Source: Portulaca oleracea
Lineage: Eukaryota > Streptophyta > Magnoliopsida > Caryophyllales > Portulacaceae
Assembly: GCA_029582165.1 (NCBI GenBank)
Contig: CM055890.1
Span: 10,859,787 to 10,923,786 of the forward strand
Length of the DNA stretch: 64,000 bases
Direction of reading: 5' to 3'
Made by a program: the position numbers and the translations under genes. Positions 46,797 through 59,044 of the stretch are shown piece by piece. The notes beneath the pieces are model-generated. The model saw only the letters and a program-made list of their open reading frames with translations. It had not been told where the DNA came from and did no database searches. Numbering within the stretch: position 1 is the stretch's first letter; each line of letters starts with the position of its first letter.

Positions 46797-49235
46797 TTTT
46801 AGTTATTAATCATCAAAGAAATTAAACTAATTTTAACTTCAAATCAAAACACTTTATCAACTCTCATTTAGTGTTTTAATTTACCAAGACCCACAAGACT
46901 CATGGGCTCAAGTGAACTTTGGCCCAACAAAACTCGATCCCATGTTATCTTTGGTGGATCATCTTATGATCGATCATTCAAAATGATTCTTGGCAAGAAA
47001 TTTGTATGAATACAATATTTCTCTTCCTCTGCTCTTGGCCCAAAATTATTTTGATAGCCAATTTGAATTGACCTAGCTCCCACCCTACTTATTAATGATG
47101 GACAAATAATTCGCTTTGGCTTTCTTTATTTATCCATCTAAGTGGTGTTTCGGTAGGTTGAGCAATAATTCAATTTTGAGAGTAGGTTTTATTATCCTAA
47201 ACATGCAATTCTAGGTGAACTCTTTCGAAAAGCATAAGAGGCATAATAAAACATGTAATAACGAATTTAAAGCAAAAATAAAACCCCTAGTATGGCCACA
47301 TACACTTAATCAACTAATTTAACTAAGCCTTGACAGTCTTCAAGAAAATCTTCTCGGGTTTTGCAACTTCCTCGGATGGGCTTCCACTCGAGTCACCACC
47401 TCCATTGCTGTTGGGCTCCCACTCAACTTGATGTCTCCAAATACAACAAATTTACAAAGTGGACCTCATAATTGAGGCCTTACATGAATTAAAAAAAAAA
47501 CTTAACTGAAAATTTAAATATAAAATTAATTCAACGACGACACACAGGCTGTATTTTACCAAACCCGATACGCATACCGGTAAAACTCACTATCTATGGT
47601 CATACTAGAAGCACATGCAAACAGGTAATATTGCAATAATTATATCGAATATAACACATACTTAAATAACAAATTATAAAGGCATATAATTACAACACAA
47701 CACATATAAGGAAACAAATACTAAATAGATTTCCTAAAAGGTTTGCATGATTAATAAAATAAACAAAATTCTAAATTTTATCTTAGCTACCTAAACAGAT
47801 TCAGGATTTTATACTTGTACATACAAAATACTTGACTTTCCTAAAATCAAGAAGTCTAAAAGATACTATACCTTTTAAAGATATTGTATGTTTCCTAAAC
47901 TTTACAAACTAATAGATTTTATGGCCATCAACTGATTTAGTAGTAATAGGATTTAATAATTAATTTCTAAAATTAATTACAAACCCTAAAACACACGAAT
48001 TCACCAAAACTGCTGGCAACACGGTCCGTGTTGCTTCCCAGTTTTGGTTAATTTCGTGAATGAAAAACTTAAATAAAATTATCATAACCTATCGAAATTA
48101 ATAATTTTATATCATAGTGTTATCTAATAACCCAATATGAAAATTTTTCAGAATTTTAACAATTTTCAAAAGATTGTAAAACTTTAGGGAATTAAACATT
48201 TTAATTCTCCGTTTAAGAGGAAAATAAATAATAACAGTCCGATAAGTTTAAAAAAATCAAATTTTATAATTTTTCCATACAGTAAGTTCATCCAATATGC
48301 TACTGTAAAAATTTTAGATTTTTATCAAATTTCGAAAATTAGAATAAAAATTAGAGAAGTAAACAATTTTACTTTTCTGTTAATCTGAAAATTAAAGGAA
48401 AATTAGTTAAAGATTTCGAAAATTCACGAAAATTTTATCCACAACAGAATGGTTAACCAGTAACATACTGTAAAATTTTCAGAAAATTTAAAAATTTCTA
48501 CAAATATACAAAATTCAGAGAAGCAACAGATTTATTTGTCTCAGATCTGAAAATCTAAATTAAAAAATATAATTTGACCGGATATATTAACGGAAAACGT
48601 TTTCCCTAAAAGTATGGTTACCCAGTAACCTACTATAAAATTTTCAGAAGTTTTACAAATTTCTACAAATTTATAAAATTCAGAGAATTAAACGAATTTT
48701 AATTCACTTCAGATATGAAAACTCAATTAAAAATCTATTTTAATTGGTAAAATCTATAAAAATTATGGAAAGTCCAGAACACTTCCAGACACCTCCAGTA
48801 AAAATTTCAGAAATTTTCAAATTCGTTTGATATTTTATTTTGGTTTTTCATATTTACCGTAAATAAACTAAATCAGAAAATAATTCTACAAAACTCTATT
48901 TTGTGAATTTTGACCTATTTCATGTATTGCCTACTGTTTAACAATATTAAACATGATTGTTTCTAAAACATTCAAGATTAAATCAAGTTTATGCTATATT
49001 TAACGATTAAACAAACATAAAATCGATTAATTAAAGGCAATAAGAAGTAAATAATAACAAAACATGAAATTTTACAATAAAATTCCAAATTTACTATCAT
49101 GAACATTAAAGATTAAGACTTTCATAAAGAATCAAAATTTAAGGCATAAATATACTCTAGCAAGTTCATAATATAATTCAACTATTGACAAAATTACTTA
49201 TGAATACAAGTACAATACTTTGGCATGCAATTGGT
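46797..49235 (-). other. Long non-coding leader of copia 3
   Basis: About 2.4 kb of A+T-rich sequence between primer-binding site and gag. It contains a 17-bp palindrome at 48017-48033 identical in type to those in this element's U3, and diverged tandem repeats at 48128-48790. No gene is seen. Confidence 0.55.
48128..48790. repeat. Diverged ~160-bp tandem repeats (4 units, possibly a fifth)
   Basis: Units begin near 48130, 48296, 48464 and 48619. Each has an ACTGTAAAATTTTCAGA-like block, then an A+T stretch, then a block like TTTACTTTTCTG..ATCTGAAAAT. A partial fifth unit follows near 48780. Confidence 0.65.
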
Positions 49236-49248
49236 GGCTCTGATACCA
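49236..49248 (-). promoter_or_regulatory. Primer-binding site of copia 3
   Basis: Minus strand TGGTATCAGAGCC, initiator-tRNA-Met type, one base inside the LTR edge at 49250. Confidence 0.9.
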
Positions 49249-49249
49249 C

Positions 49250-49411
49250 TGTTAGGTTTTAGGTTATCTATTTCCTAAATAAATACAGATTAACTGGTGG
49301 AAAATTTATAACAGTTATAAACAATTAATCAAAACAACTGCAAAGGCTCTAGTAATTATACCTGATCGCTAATTCCGGCTGAAGAAGAGGTTGACCTTCC
49401 AGATTCTAACG
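49250..49411 (-). repeat. Copia 3 LTR, U5-side portion
   Basis: Plus strand starts TGTTAGG next to the primer-binding site and ends at the ACG target duplication (49409-49411) of the CACTA element. The rest of the LTR is at 60751-61377. Confidence 0.8.
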
Positions 49412-49620
49412 CACTACAACATAATATAGCTATTGTAACACTAATTTAGGTAACATTTCTCATAAGTATTACAATAGATACTCTAAAGTAACATATAGAA
49501 AAAGTGTTACCTAAACTAATACCTAATGCAACATTTAATTATTATATGTTACAATAGGAGCCTAATGCAACATTTAATTATTTTATGTTACAATAGAATT
49601 CTAATTGACTTAAATAAAAT
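49412..49620. repeat. CACTA left terminal and subterminal repeat region
   Basis: After the terminal repeat come many copies in both orientations of words like TGTAACA, TATGTTACAATAG and CTAATGCAACATTTAAT, the kind of short sites bound by the accessory transposase in En/Spm elements. Confidence 0.8.
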
Positions 49621-51543
49621 ATTACTAATTACACTCCCTCTCCCATTTTTTTAATAGGCGCCAGTTTGACCCTGAATTTTTTTAATTCCCGGGCATAGAT
49701 TTCGATTGAAAGGAAAGAAAAAACTTGAACAAAATAATGTAACCCTAACCTCGATTACAACCAGAAATCAACCCTCACTTCTTCCTCTCTCACTGCGCGC
49801 TCTCCCTCTCTCTCACAGATGCTCTTCCATCGATCTCTCCCTCAATCACTGCTCCATCAGTCTCCCTCACGCTGCTCCTGTTCTACTTCTCCTACTCCAT
49901 CTGTCACTGCTGCTCGCGACGTTGCTGTTGTTGTTCTTCGACTTCTCCTACTACTTGCAGGTATTAATTTCTTGGCCCATTTTCTGATTGAAGACATATT
50001 CAGGAATCCTTCTTGTCTTTTGTATTCAATTGAAGCTCTTCTTCATCTCTTTTAAGGGTCTATTGATAGCTATTAGAATGAGGAAGGATGAAATTGTATA
50101 TTGGTGTCCTTTTGTAAGTTGAATATATTCCATTTGCAGTCAATTTTTTTTAGTTCTTTTGATTTGGGTGGTGAGAAATGGTGTGTATTGATGTAGTCCT
50201 GGCAGTCACTGTTGAAAACCAAGAATTACAGGTCAGAGATATAAATGTGAATGACAATACCAATTCTTGTTGCTAAAAGGAATCCAACTTGACAAGTATC
50301 CTAAGAACTTGTTCAAACTAAAATTGTAAAAACAACAGTGAATATGTCTTGAAATGCCACAAATATACTGTTTCCTGCTACTGATTCTTCTATTCTTCTT
50401 CGTTGTTGCTGCTGCTGCTTCTCCTTCCCAGCTACTGATTTTTCTCTTCTTCTTCTTCTGCGCTGCTGCTGTTGGGTCACGCGACTGCGACTGCTACTGC
50501 TGCTGCTCCTCTTCACGCTGAACCAGATACTACTAGTCCATCAGGTATCAATTTCTTGGCCCCCTTTCTCTGTTTCTTACAAATTACTAATGTCAGTCCT
50601 TGTAATGATTGAAAATTCGATCAGCAAAATCTGAAAATGCAGTAAACTAGTCAATTTGTTGTTTGGACGAAAATTTCAGTTTTGTCAATCGGGTTCAAGT
50701 ATTTGGTTCAAATTAAAACTCAATATAGATCTAGATTTGGTGTTTTTGACCGAGGATCCAAATCGACTGCAAAAATTTCTTTATTAATTCCTTTTGACAA
50801 CTTATGTTAGAACTTAGAAGCCTGTGTAATATAAATTTCTGCTACTTAATACACTATGTGGAGACTTCTATTCTGTGTGTGTGTGTTTGTTCGTTTTGTT
50901 TGTTTTCTCACTTAATACACTATGTGGAGACTTAATACACTATGTTAGTTACCTGTTTGTGCTTGTCCCTCTTTCTAATTCAATTCTTGCTTTTGTAAAT
51001 CTCATCATGGCAAAGTGCTGAATTATTTATTTTATGTTTTCATTGTATACTACTTTTTAGAGGTGGGATCTTATTATCATGTCCATATATATTGTTTTTG
51101 GATTTTCTCACCCTAGTTTGTAAGTATTAGTGCAATCCACTTCTTGAGGCCTAAAAGAAACAATCTTGTTGTTTATGATTATATAACTATGTATTAATTG
51201 CTAGATGAATCTGTATGGAACTGATTGATTAGTCAGGACCCTTGCTTTCATCATTCTTGTTTGTTTATTATTTTCAATGGTGATGCTGCTCACATATTGT
51301 CCTATCTTTCTCTTGTTTTATATTATAACTCATTTATGAATGAGTTAACTATATGTAATGGAATGTCATTGATGTTGTTGGGAGGGAAGTCTCTAGGAAT
51401 GGGATTTTAGGTCATTTTGGTTTATGTTTTTTATTTGGTAACATGATATTCTTACTTTTTTGGTCTTGCTCGTAATTAAATTATATTTTTTCATGGATTA
51501 CTTGTGATCCTCACTAAGCTAATTTTTCAGTGAAGTTTAAACT
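49621..51543 (+). other. CACTA 5' region and putative transposase leader
   Basis: No long coding frame. Two CT/CTG-rich segments ending in a splice-donor-like CAG|GTAT.AATTTCTTGGCCC (near 49970 and 50545) look like a duplicated untranslated leader exon. The remainder is A+T-rich, with TG-rich DNA near 50870. Confidence 0.45.
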
Positions 51544-54500
51544 ATGGATTATAGTTGGATGAGCTTACCCAGAAGTTCTGATGGTTATAAGGTGGCACTG
51601 AATGCATTTCTTGTTGATTATTTTTCAAAGAATGCTATTGGAAGTCAAATTTTTTGTCCCTGCAAAAAGTGCATTCGACGATTTTGACATGATCTAGATG
51701 TTAGTACGTGATCATTTAATAGTGGATGGTTTTGTTAAGGGGTTTAAGGAGTGGGTTTGCCATAGAGAACAATCCTTGTCTCATGCTTCTACAAGTAATA
51801 TACATGAGGGTAGGGATATGGGTGAAGGGCTCAACACTGTTGATGACATTGATGGGTTGTTACATGATGCCTTTAGAGATGTCGCTGAGAGTTTAAATGA
51901 GGACCAAGGGGCTAGGAATGGCCTAAATAATGAGGCTAAAAGGTTTTACAAGTTGGTAGAGGATGGTAAAGAGGAGCTCTATCCAGGGTGTAAAAACTTT
52001 TCAAAACTTTCCTTCCTAATTAGGTTGTATCTGTTCAAGTGTCTCAATGGACTTAGCAATGTTGCATTCAATGATCTTTTGGAGCTCTTGAAAGATGCTT
52101 TCCCTGATGTTAAGCTTCCTAAAAATTTTAATGAAGCTAAGAACATTGTGTGAGACTTGGGGCTTGATTACAAAAAGATTCATGCATGTCCGAATGATTG
52201 CATGCTATATTGGAAGGAACACGAAGGATTAGAGTCTCGTTACAAGTGCAAAACATCTAGGTGGAGATCTGAAAAAGTCCCGGCTAAGGTGTTACGATAC
52301 TTTCCCTTGAAACCCAGGCTCCAAAGGTTGTTTATGTGTGTACAAACGGCAGAGTTAATGGTTTGGCATGACAAGGAAAGCCCTAAAGATGGGAAAATTA
52401 GGCATCCTGCTGATGGCCAAGCTTGGAAGGACTTTGATGCCATGTTCTCACATTTTTCAAAAGAGCTTAGGAATGTCCGATTAGGGCTTGCTAGTGATGG
52501 ATTCAATCCATTTCGAACAATGAGTGTCTCTCATAGTACATGGCCAGTTGTGTTCATTAACTATAATCTTCCCCCATGGTTGTCGATGAAACCCGAATAC
52601 TTAATGCTGTCTATGTTAATTCCTGACCCTACTTCCCCAGGGAATGACATTGATGTTTATTTGCAACCTTTGAATGATGAGTTGAATTACTTATGGCTTG
52701 TTGGGTTGGATACATATGATTCATTTACTGAACAATCATTTCAAATGCATGTAGCCTTACATATGACTATCAGTGACTTTCCTGGGTATTCTATGTTGTC
52801 TGGATGGAAAACCAAAGGGAGATGGGCATGTCCTTGCTGTAATTATGATACATCATCTCAGTATTTGAAGTATAGCAAGAAAACATGCTATATGGGTCAT
52901 CGTAGATTCTTAGATAAGACTCACCCTTGGAGATATGATGAAACATCATTCAATGGTGGTAGGGAGGATAGGGATCCACCTGAGTTAATGTCTGCAGCGA
53001 AAGCCTCACTACAAGTGTCTGAGTTGCAAAATGATTTTGGTAAGACGAATAAGAAAAGGAAAGGGGACAATGATTGTGCATGGAAAAAGAGATCAATCTT
53101 TTTTGAGTTGCCCTATTGGGAGCATAATAAGTGTCGTCATAACCTTGATGTCATGCATATTGAGAAAAACATCATTGATAATATAGTGGGGACATTATTA
53201 GACATGGCTGGGAAAACCAAGGACCATGATAATGCTCGTCTTGATCTGATTGATTTGGGGATTAAAGAGCACCTTCAACCTTTTATAACAGAAGATGGCC
53301 AACATATCAATATACCCGCTGCATCATATTCCATGGGACCTGCTGAAAAGGACTTGTTTCTAAAGGTACTTAAGGATGCACAACTTCCATATGGTTGTGT
53401 GTCCAACATTTCAAGGTGTGTGTACGATAAAGAGAGAAAGCTAGTAGGCTATAAAAGCCATGATGCACATATTCTATTGCATTATTTACTTCAGGTGGCC
53501 GTGAGGAATTCATTGCCTAAGAAGGATGCTCTAGCATTGATTAGATTGGGTAATTTCTTTCGTTGTATATGTAGTAAAGTTATCAGTATTGAAGAACTGG
53601 AGAAGTTGGAATCTGAAATTGTGGAGATATTGTGTGAACTTGAAAGCATCTTCCCTCCAGCGTTTTTTGATATCATGGTGCACTTACCTATTCACTTAGT
53701 GAAAGAAGTTGAGCTTGGTGGACTGGTTACATATCGGTCGATGTTCTTTGTTGAGAGATACTTATGTAAATTGAAAGAGTATGTTCGCAATAGGTGTCAT
53801 CCTGAAGCATCTATGGCTGAAGGTTATTTGGCCGTAGAATGTCTGACATTTTGTTCTAGGTACCTCCAAGATGGTGTTAAGACTAGGTTGGACAGAAGAT
53901 CTACATGCTTTGATAAAACAATCCCTATTGAGGGTGAATCTTCCATTTTTCCACAAGTTGGGCATCCTATTGGAGGGAAGAGAAATCCTAAACCAAAAGG
54001 TAAGGGGTTTTCTTTAGATCTGCAGAGTCTAAATCAAGCTCGAAGATATATAATCTTCAACTTTGATTGTCCTCAAGTGGAGAAGTATATTGAGTAAGTC
54101 AAAAGCTTGACTACTTTCATTATTTTTCGTTGCTTTAACTTTTAATCATTTTTTTGTAATTGTGTATATTTGTATATGATCTAATGCTTTATAATTCTAT
54201 ATTTTGACTGTAGGGAACATCAACATTTGGTCAACAGCCACCAACGTAAAAGAAGCAGATGGGAAAGAGAAAAAAGTCACACCCAGGAATTTATCACTTG
54301 GCTCCGATCTAGAGTGAGGAATGAAAGATTGCTGATCATGTTTTTTGGCTAGCAAAAGGCCCTAATCCCAAGGCAAGAAGACACACTGGTTATTTTGTCA
54401 ATGGTTATAGGTTTTACACCAAAAAGCGGGACTCTCGATTGAAGACTCAAAATAGTGGAGTCACTCTTGTGGCCTTGACATCCAGTTTTGCTAGTTCGAA

Positions 54501-55026
54501 AGATCGGAACCCGGTAGTTGGAGAAGTTTCTTATTACGGGGCAATAGAAGACATCATCGAGGTTGATTACTATTCACAATTTAAGGTGGTTCTCTTCCGA
54601 TGAGATTGGTTTCATGCAAATGTGGATGCGTTTGGGCTAACAGGAGTCAATTTTAAGAGGTTATGCTCCAAGGAGGATCCTTTCATACTAGCGTCTCAAG
54701 CTCACCAAGTTTTTTACGTGCAAGATCCAGTTGATCATGATATCCACTATGCAATGAAAAGGATTCCGAGGGACTTATATGACTTTCAAGGGTCAACTTC
54801 GGAGGCGTACTGGGCAGAGCCTACTGAAACTATAAATGCTATTGGGACCTCAGTTGATATGGATGCCATCCCTATTATAAGTGATACCAATGCACGAATG
54901 GTTGACATAAATGACATCGTAGAGGTTGACCATCAAATGGGAGATTTAGAAGACGACTCCGACATTGATGACACAGATTGGGATTGGATGCATGCCACAG
55001 ATGATGGTTTATCTGGACACTCATGA
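51544..55026 (+). pseudogene. CACTA TNP2-type transposase (tnpD-like)
   Basis: The start ATG 51544 gives MDYSWMSLPRSSDGY and ICPCKKC-like residues (Transpos_assoc domain), broken by TGA near 51685 and frame changes. 51698-52153 continues in another frame, ending with a TGA before 52157. 52157-54097 is a 646-codon open frame with the Transposase_21 (tnp2) core: HACPNDCMLYWKEH, DGFNPFRTMSVSHSTWPVV, TISDFPGYSMLSGW, ACPCCNYDT and HNLDVMHIEKN. Towards its end is a DUF4218-like region, PIHLVKEVELGGLVTYRSMF. A GT-AG intron (54094-54213) leads to a second exon with a DUF4216-like part (NGYRFYTKKR, YYGAIEDIIEVDY), with a frameshift near 54325 and TGA near 54600. It ends in an acidic tail at 55026. Confidence 0.92.
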
Positions 55027-55599
55027 ACATCCCTTCTGCTTTTATTGTTTGCTTAGTTTGCTTTGGACTTGCATTTGTCAAAACTATGAATGTTTTATCG
55101 TTTCTTAGTTTGCTGTTTTTTTTTTTTTTGTTGTTGTGGTTTTCATGTGCTATTTTATTTGTGGACATTCTACTTATGTTTATGTATTTTATTTTTTAAA
55201 TTCTGGAGAACAACTTTTATCGTGATGAGGATAGTATGGATCTATATATAGTGCAGGATGGGAAATAAGAGAAGCTCTTCTACGAGATTTATAGCTCCTG
55301 CAAAACTTCTTAATTCATATGAGAGATTGCGACAACAGAATATGGAGAAGAATAGAAGGGTAATGGAAGAGTTAGGGCTGCCCCCGTTGTTGAAGCAGAC
55401 GATGGGATGTAAAAAGGGTCAGCAAAAAAAAAAACAAACGATCAGATGCTTAAGGGAATCGACGAAGATCAAGATTACATACCTAGCAACGAAGAGTTAG
55501 AGGCTGAGGACGATGAGCATATCGAGCTTGATAGGGTAATTCTTTCCGGTGTTGCGTATTTAATTTTTAGTTTATAATTTATGGTATGGTTTAATGGAG

Positions 55600-56240
55600 A
55601 TTTATTTTGTTTTAATGTAGGCTAACAAAGTGCAGAACAGAAACCATCAAGGTTCAACCACCCTAGCAAACTCCGTGGTTGACTTACTAAGGAAAAAGCA
55701 AGAGCAATTGTGTGCACAGAAAATGCAACAACAATCACCATCCCAATCAGCCAAGGGAAACAACATTCAAACTGTTTTTTCAGCCCAGGTTCCTAACTTC
55801 TTCCTTCTATTCTCCTTAGATTTTGTTGTTTGGTAGAGGTGAGTTTTTTCTCTTTACTACCTTTATCCCAGTGTTATATCTAAGGGATGCCCTTCATTTC
55901 CCATCATTTATTTTGTTGTGACTTAACGAAGATTTATTTTGTTTTAATCTAGGCTAACAAAGTGCAAAATAGAAACCACCAAGGTTCAAACGGTCGAGCA
56001 AACTCCATGGCTGACATTCTAAGGCAAAAGCAAGAACAATTGTTTGCACAGAAAATGCAACAAAAATCACCATTCCAGTTAGCCAAGGGAATCAACATTC
56101 AAACTGTTTCTTCAGCTCAAAACGAACAAGCTTTGAATCGTGATCCAGCTACCCGGATGTCCCACAACCCTGTCCAGGTTCCCAACTTCTTTCTTCTATT
56201 CTCCACAAATTGTTTTGTTTTTGGTAGAAGAAAAGCTGCA
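55600..56240 (+). repeat. Tandem exon duplication in the CACTA second gene
   Basis: The segment with exon 55621-55788 and its flanking intron ends recurs 332 bp downstream around exon 55953-56178. Both start GCTAACAAAGTGCA after a TAG acceptor and end at CCCAG/TCCAG before GTTCC. The second copy is about 58 bp longer inside the exon. Confidence 0.85.
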
Positions 56241-56278
56241 ATTGTCTTCTTCTACTGTGTTTGAAATCCTTTCTTGCT

Positions 56279-57034
56279 ATATCTATGACCTGTTTGGTGC
56301 AGTTAGATGGTGATGTTGAGAATCTAATTATAGTTAAGTGGTGTTGTTTTGCTTCAAGTATACTTGGGACTTGTTTGGCCAAGCTCTAATTTCTTAAGAA
56401 TAACTCTTAAGAAACTATTTCTATAAATTTTTAGTGATGTTTGGCAATTCATTTTCAGAAGTATTTCTAAAAGAGTAGAAACTATTTAGTGTTTGAAAAT
56501 GTTTTTCCAATTTATAATTTCTAACTTAATGGAAATATAATGATAATAATACTTTCAAAATCTTGACTCAATATGAATTTTGTCAATATCATCGGAAAGA
56601 TATTCATAGAAGTCACATCTATTTCAATTGCTTGAAACAATTATTTATTTAAAACCCAATAGGTTCTTCTTTAAATAAGTCCATGAATATCTGTTTCGTT
56701 TATAATTTGCTAAATCAATGGATATTAGGTTAGCCTTCATCCACAATCAAATATAAAAATCCATTGCACTAAGGACAAAGCCATGCACTTTTTAAAATCC
56801 TGCAGTAATTTTGGATTAGCAATTTGCTTACTTACTAAGGACAAAACCTTCATCCTGCAGTAATTTTGGATAACCAATTTGCTTTTCCTCCCGTCTTAAT
56901 ACCACCATTACACTAAGGACAAAGCCATGCTTACTTACACCCGACTCATCCGTCTTAATACCATCATTATTTAAAATCCAATAGGTTCTTCTTCGAAACA
57001 TTAAATTTTCTATCTGTTGTGTACTTGTTCACAG
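56279..57034. other. Large intron of the CACTA second gene with internal repeats
   Basis: Part of the intron between exons 56178 and 57035. It holds repeated blocks (ACTAAGGACAAAGCCATGC near 56768 and 56912; CCTGCAGTAATTTTGGAT near 56800 and 56853; an AATAGGTTCTTCTT block near 56657 and 56980). A left part near 56360-56470 resembles a hAT MITE end. No gene is seen. Confidence 0.5.
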
Positions 57035-59044
57035 CGTTCGGTTGAAGAGCAACCACCACAAGAGAGGGCTTTAGAAGTTGAACTGAGAAGATCGAGGCGT
57101 CAAGCCGACATGGCACTTTGTGTTGTTGAAAGGAGGGAATTAGATGATCAAATAGTGACTGAATCTGCAACTTCTGCAATCGTAGTGCCTGAGTCTCAGA
57201 GTAAGCATTATTGTACCATTGACTTCCCTCTTGAATATGTAAAGATCCTTTTACTTCCCTCTTGAATATGTACTGATCATCTTATACTCATTCACATTGG
57301 TTTTCTTTTCCTTTTCATTAACTTATATGACTAGAAAAACCAGCAAAGAAGCACAGAGGCCCTACAATGTTGTTTGATGTGCATGCACGTAAGTTTGAAG
57401 AACGTGTGGCTATACTTTTCAATGACGAATCCCAGCCTATTGGACCTTCAAAGAAAGTGGTTAGTGAGTTTAGCCAATTCTTAGGCACTATTGCTCGCGA
57501 TGAAACTTGGGCACCATTGACTTACATTGATTGGAGACTAGTCCCAGACAAAGATAAAATGTGGGAATATGTTAATGTAAGTTTTTTTTTCTTTTTTTTT
57601 TTGGGCATAAATTCTTATCATATGAAGTATCTATTTTATTATCCTAACTTCAACATTTTTAGGAGAAGTACATAATTCCTACTAGTGCTAGAAAGTGGGT
57701 GTTACATTCTATTCGTGAATGTTGGAGGGTTTATAAAAGCCGAATCAAGCATGACTACTATACTCCGCATAGAAATGATGATTATGAGAAGAGATTGGAA
57801 AAACGACCACCCACAATAACTGAGGAAACCTTCAAGATTCTGTTGCAGTATTGGGACGATGAAATTGTTCAGGTATTGAACAAGTAATGATTACCTTGTG
57901 TTTAAGTTTGATTTGTTTACACTTCACGTAGCATCCCTACTTTTTCCTACTCTTTCATTTTGTAGAAAAAGAGTGCTGAAAATGCTGAGCGTCGCGGGAA
58001 ATATGAAGATGTGCACACTACGGTCCCTGTGAGCTTTGCAAGGAAATATGTTGAACTGGTAAGTATGATGTGTAAAATTAACTAATGGATTAATTATGCT
58101 ACCTGAATACGACTGGTTCAACGACATATGTCAAGATACAACTGAAATGTTGAGTGGGAAACCAAGAGAAATGAATGGAGATCGAGAGCCTAATAGCTCG
58201 GCTGCTTTTGTAACTGCAAACTCAGTTTGATCCATTTGATCTAATGGAATATCATAGTGCACTTACATCTTCATACTCATAACAAAAACTAAAGCCTGCC
58301 GGAACTTTGCTGACTGATACTTTGTTCATAGTTGCAGATTTGTTTATTTATTTGGTTAATTTGTTCATTTAATTCAGAAAAACCAAAAGGGTCAATCGCC
58401 ATCAAAGACGAAGTTTTTTGAAGAAACTCGGAAAAGAACAGATGGGCGTAAATATAAACGGAAAAATATAGATGGTACACTCAAGAAAATTGTAAGTATA
58501 ATCCTCGAGATCCTTATGTTATGATCTTTTTTGACCCCTTTTAACATATATATAATAAGTATATATTTTGTCGTCCTTAACAAAATAGGCAGATATGAAG
58601 GAAATTGAAGCATGGCAAGAAGCAGGACTTGCTTCTGATGATGAAGATCCATTTGATAAAGTGATGAAAGACGAACGTCCAGGGCGATTACGACTGAAAG
58701 GAAGGGGGGTTTGCCTTAAAAGTTTGAAAGCTATGAGCACTGATGAGCCTACACCGTTGGCTCCAGAATTTGTTGAAGCCATAAAATTGAGTTTGGGGGA
58801 AGAGATGCAAAAGGAATTTGATGCTCATAAAGAACAAATGGAGGTCGAGTTACAAGCTGAAAAAGATAAAGTGGCTTAGTTGCAAATGACGGTAGATGCT
58901 CAAAAAGCTGAGTTAGATGCTCAAAAAGCTAAGTTAGATGCCCAAAAGGGTAAATTTGAAGAACGAATGAGCTTCCTGGAAAATTTACAAAACCTGCTAA
59001 CCCCGGAGGTGCTTGCTCGCCTAAGTGAACCTTTCACTCAATGA

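Larger units (their letters stand above)
55258..59044 (+). pseudogene. CACTA second gene, plant Transposase_24-type (tnpA-like), about nine exons
   Basis: Splice-consistent exons: 55258-55535, 55621-55788, 55953-56178, 57035-57200, 57335-57576, 57663-57872, 57966-58058, 58378-58491, 58589-59044. The domain starts at HRGPTMLFDVHAR and includes VPDKDKMWEYVN, KWVLHSIRECWRVYKSRIK and GKYEDVHTTVPVSFARKY, matching Transposase_24 (Ptta/En/Spm). The C-terminus is a coiled coil with 7-residue repeats (AELDAQK, AKLDAQK). Damage: a frame slip at an A-run near 55428 and TAG at 58877. Exons 2 and 3 are a tandem duplication. Its role would be binding subterminal repeats. Confidence 0.85.

Noticed and set aside
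50313..50516. Arg/Gln-rich minus-strand ORF
   Set aside because: Translation of CTG/CTT-rich leader DNA in the CACTA element.
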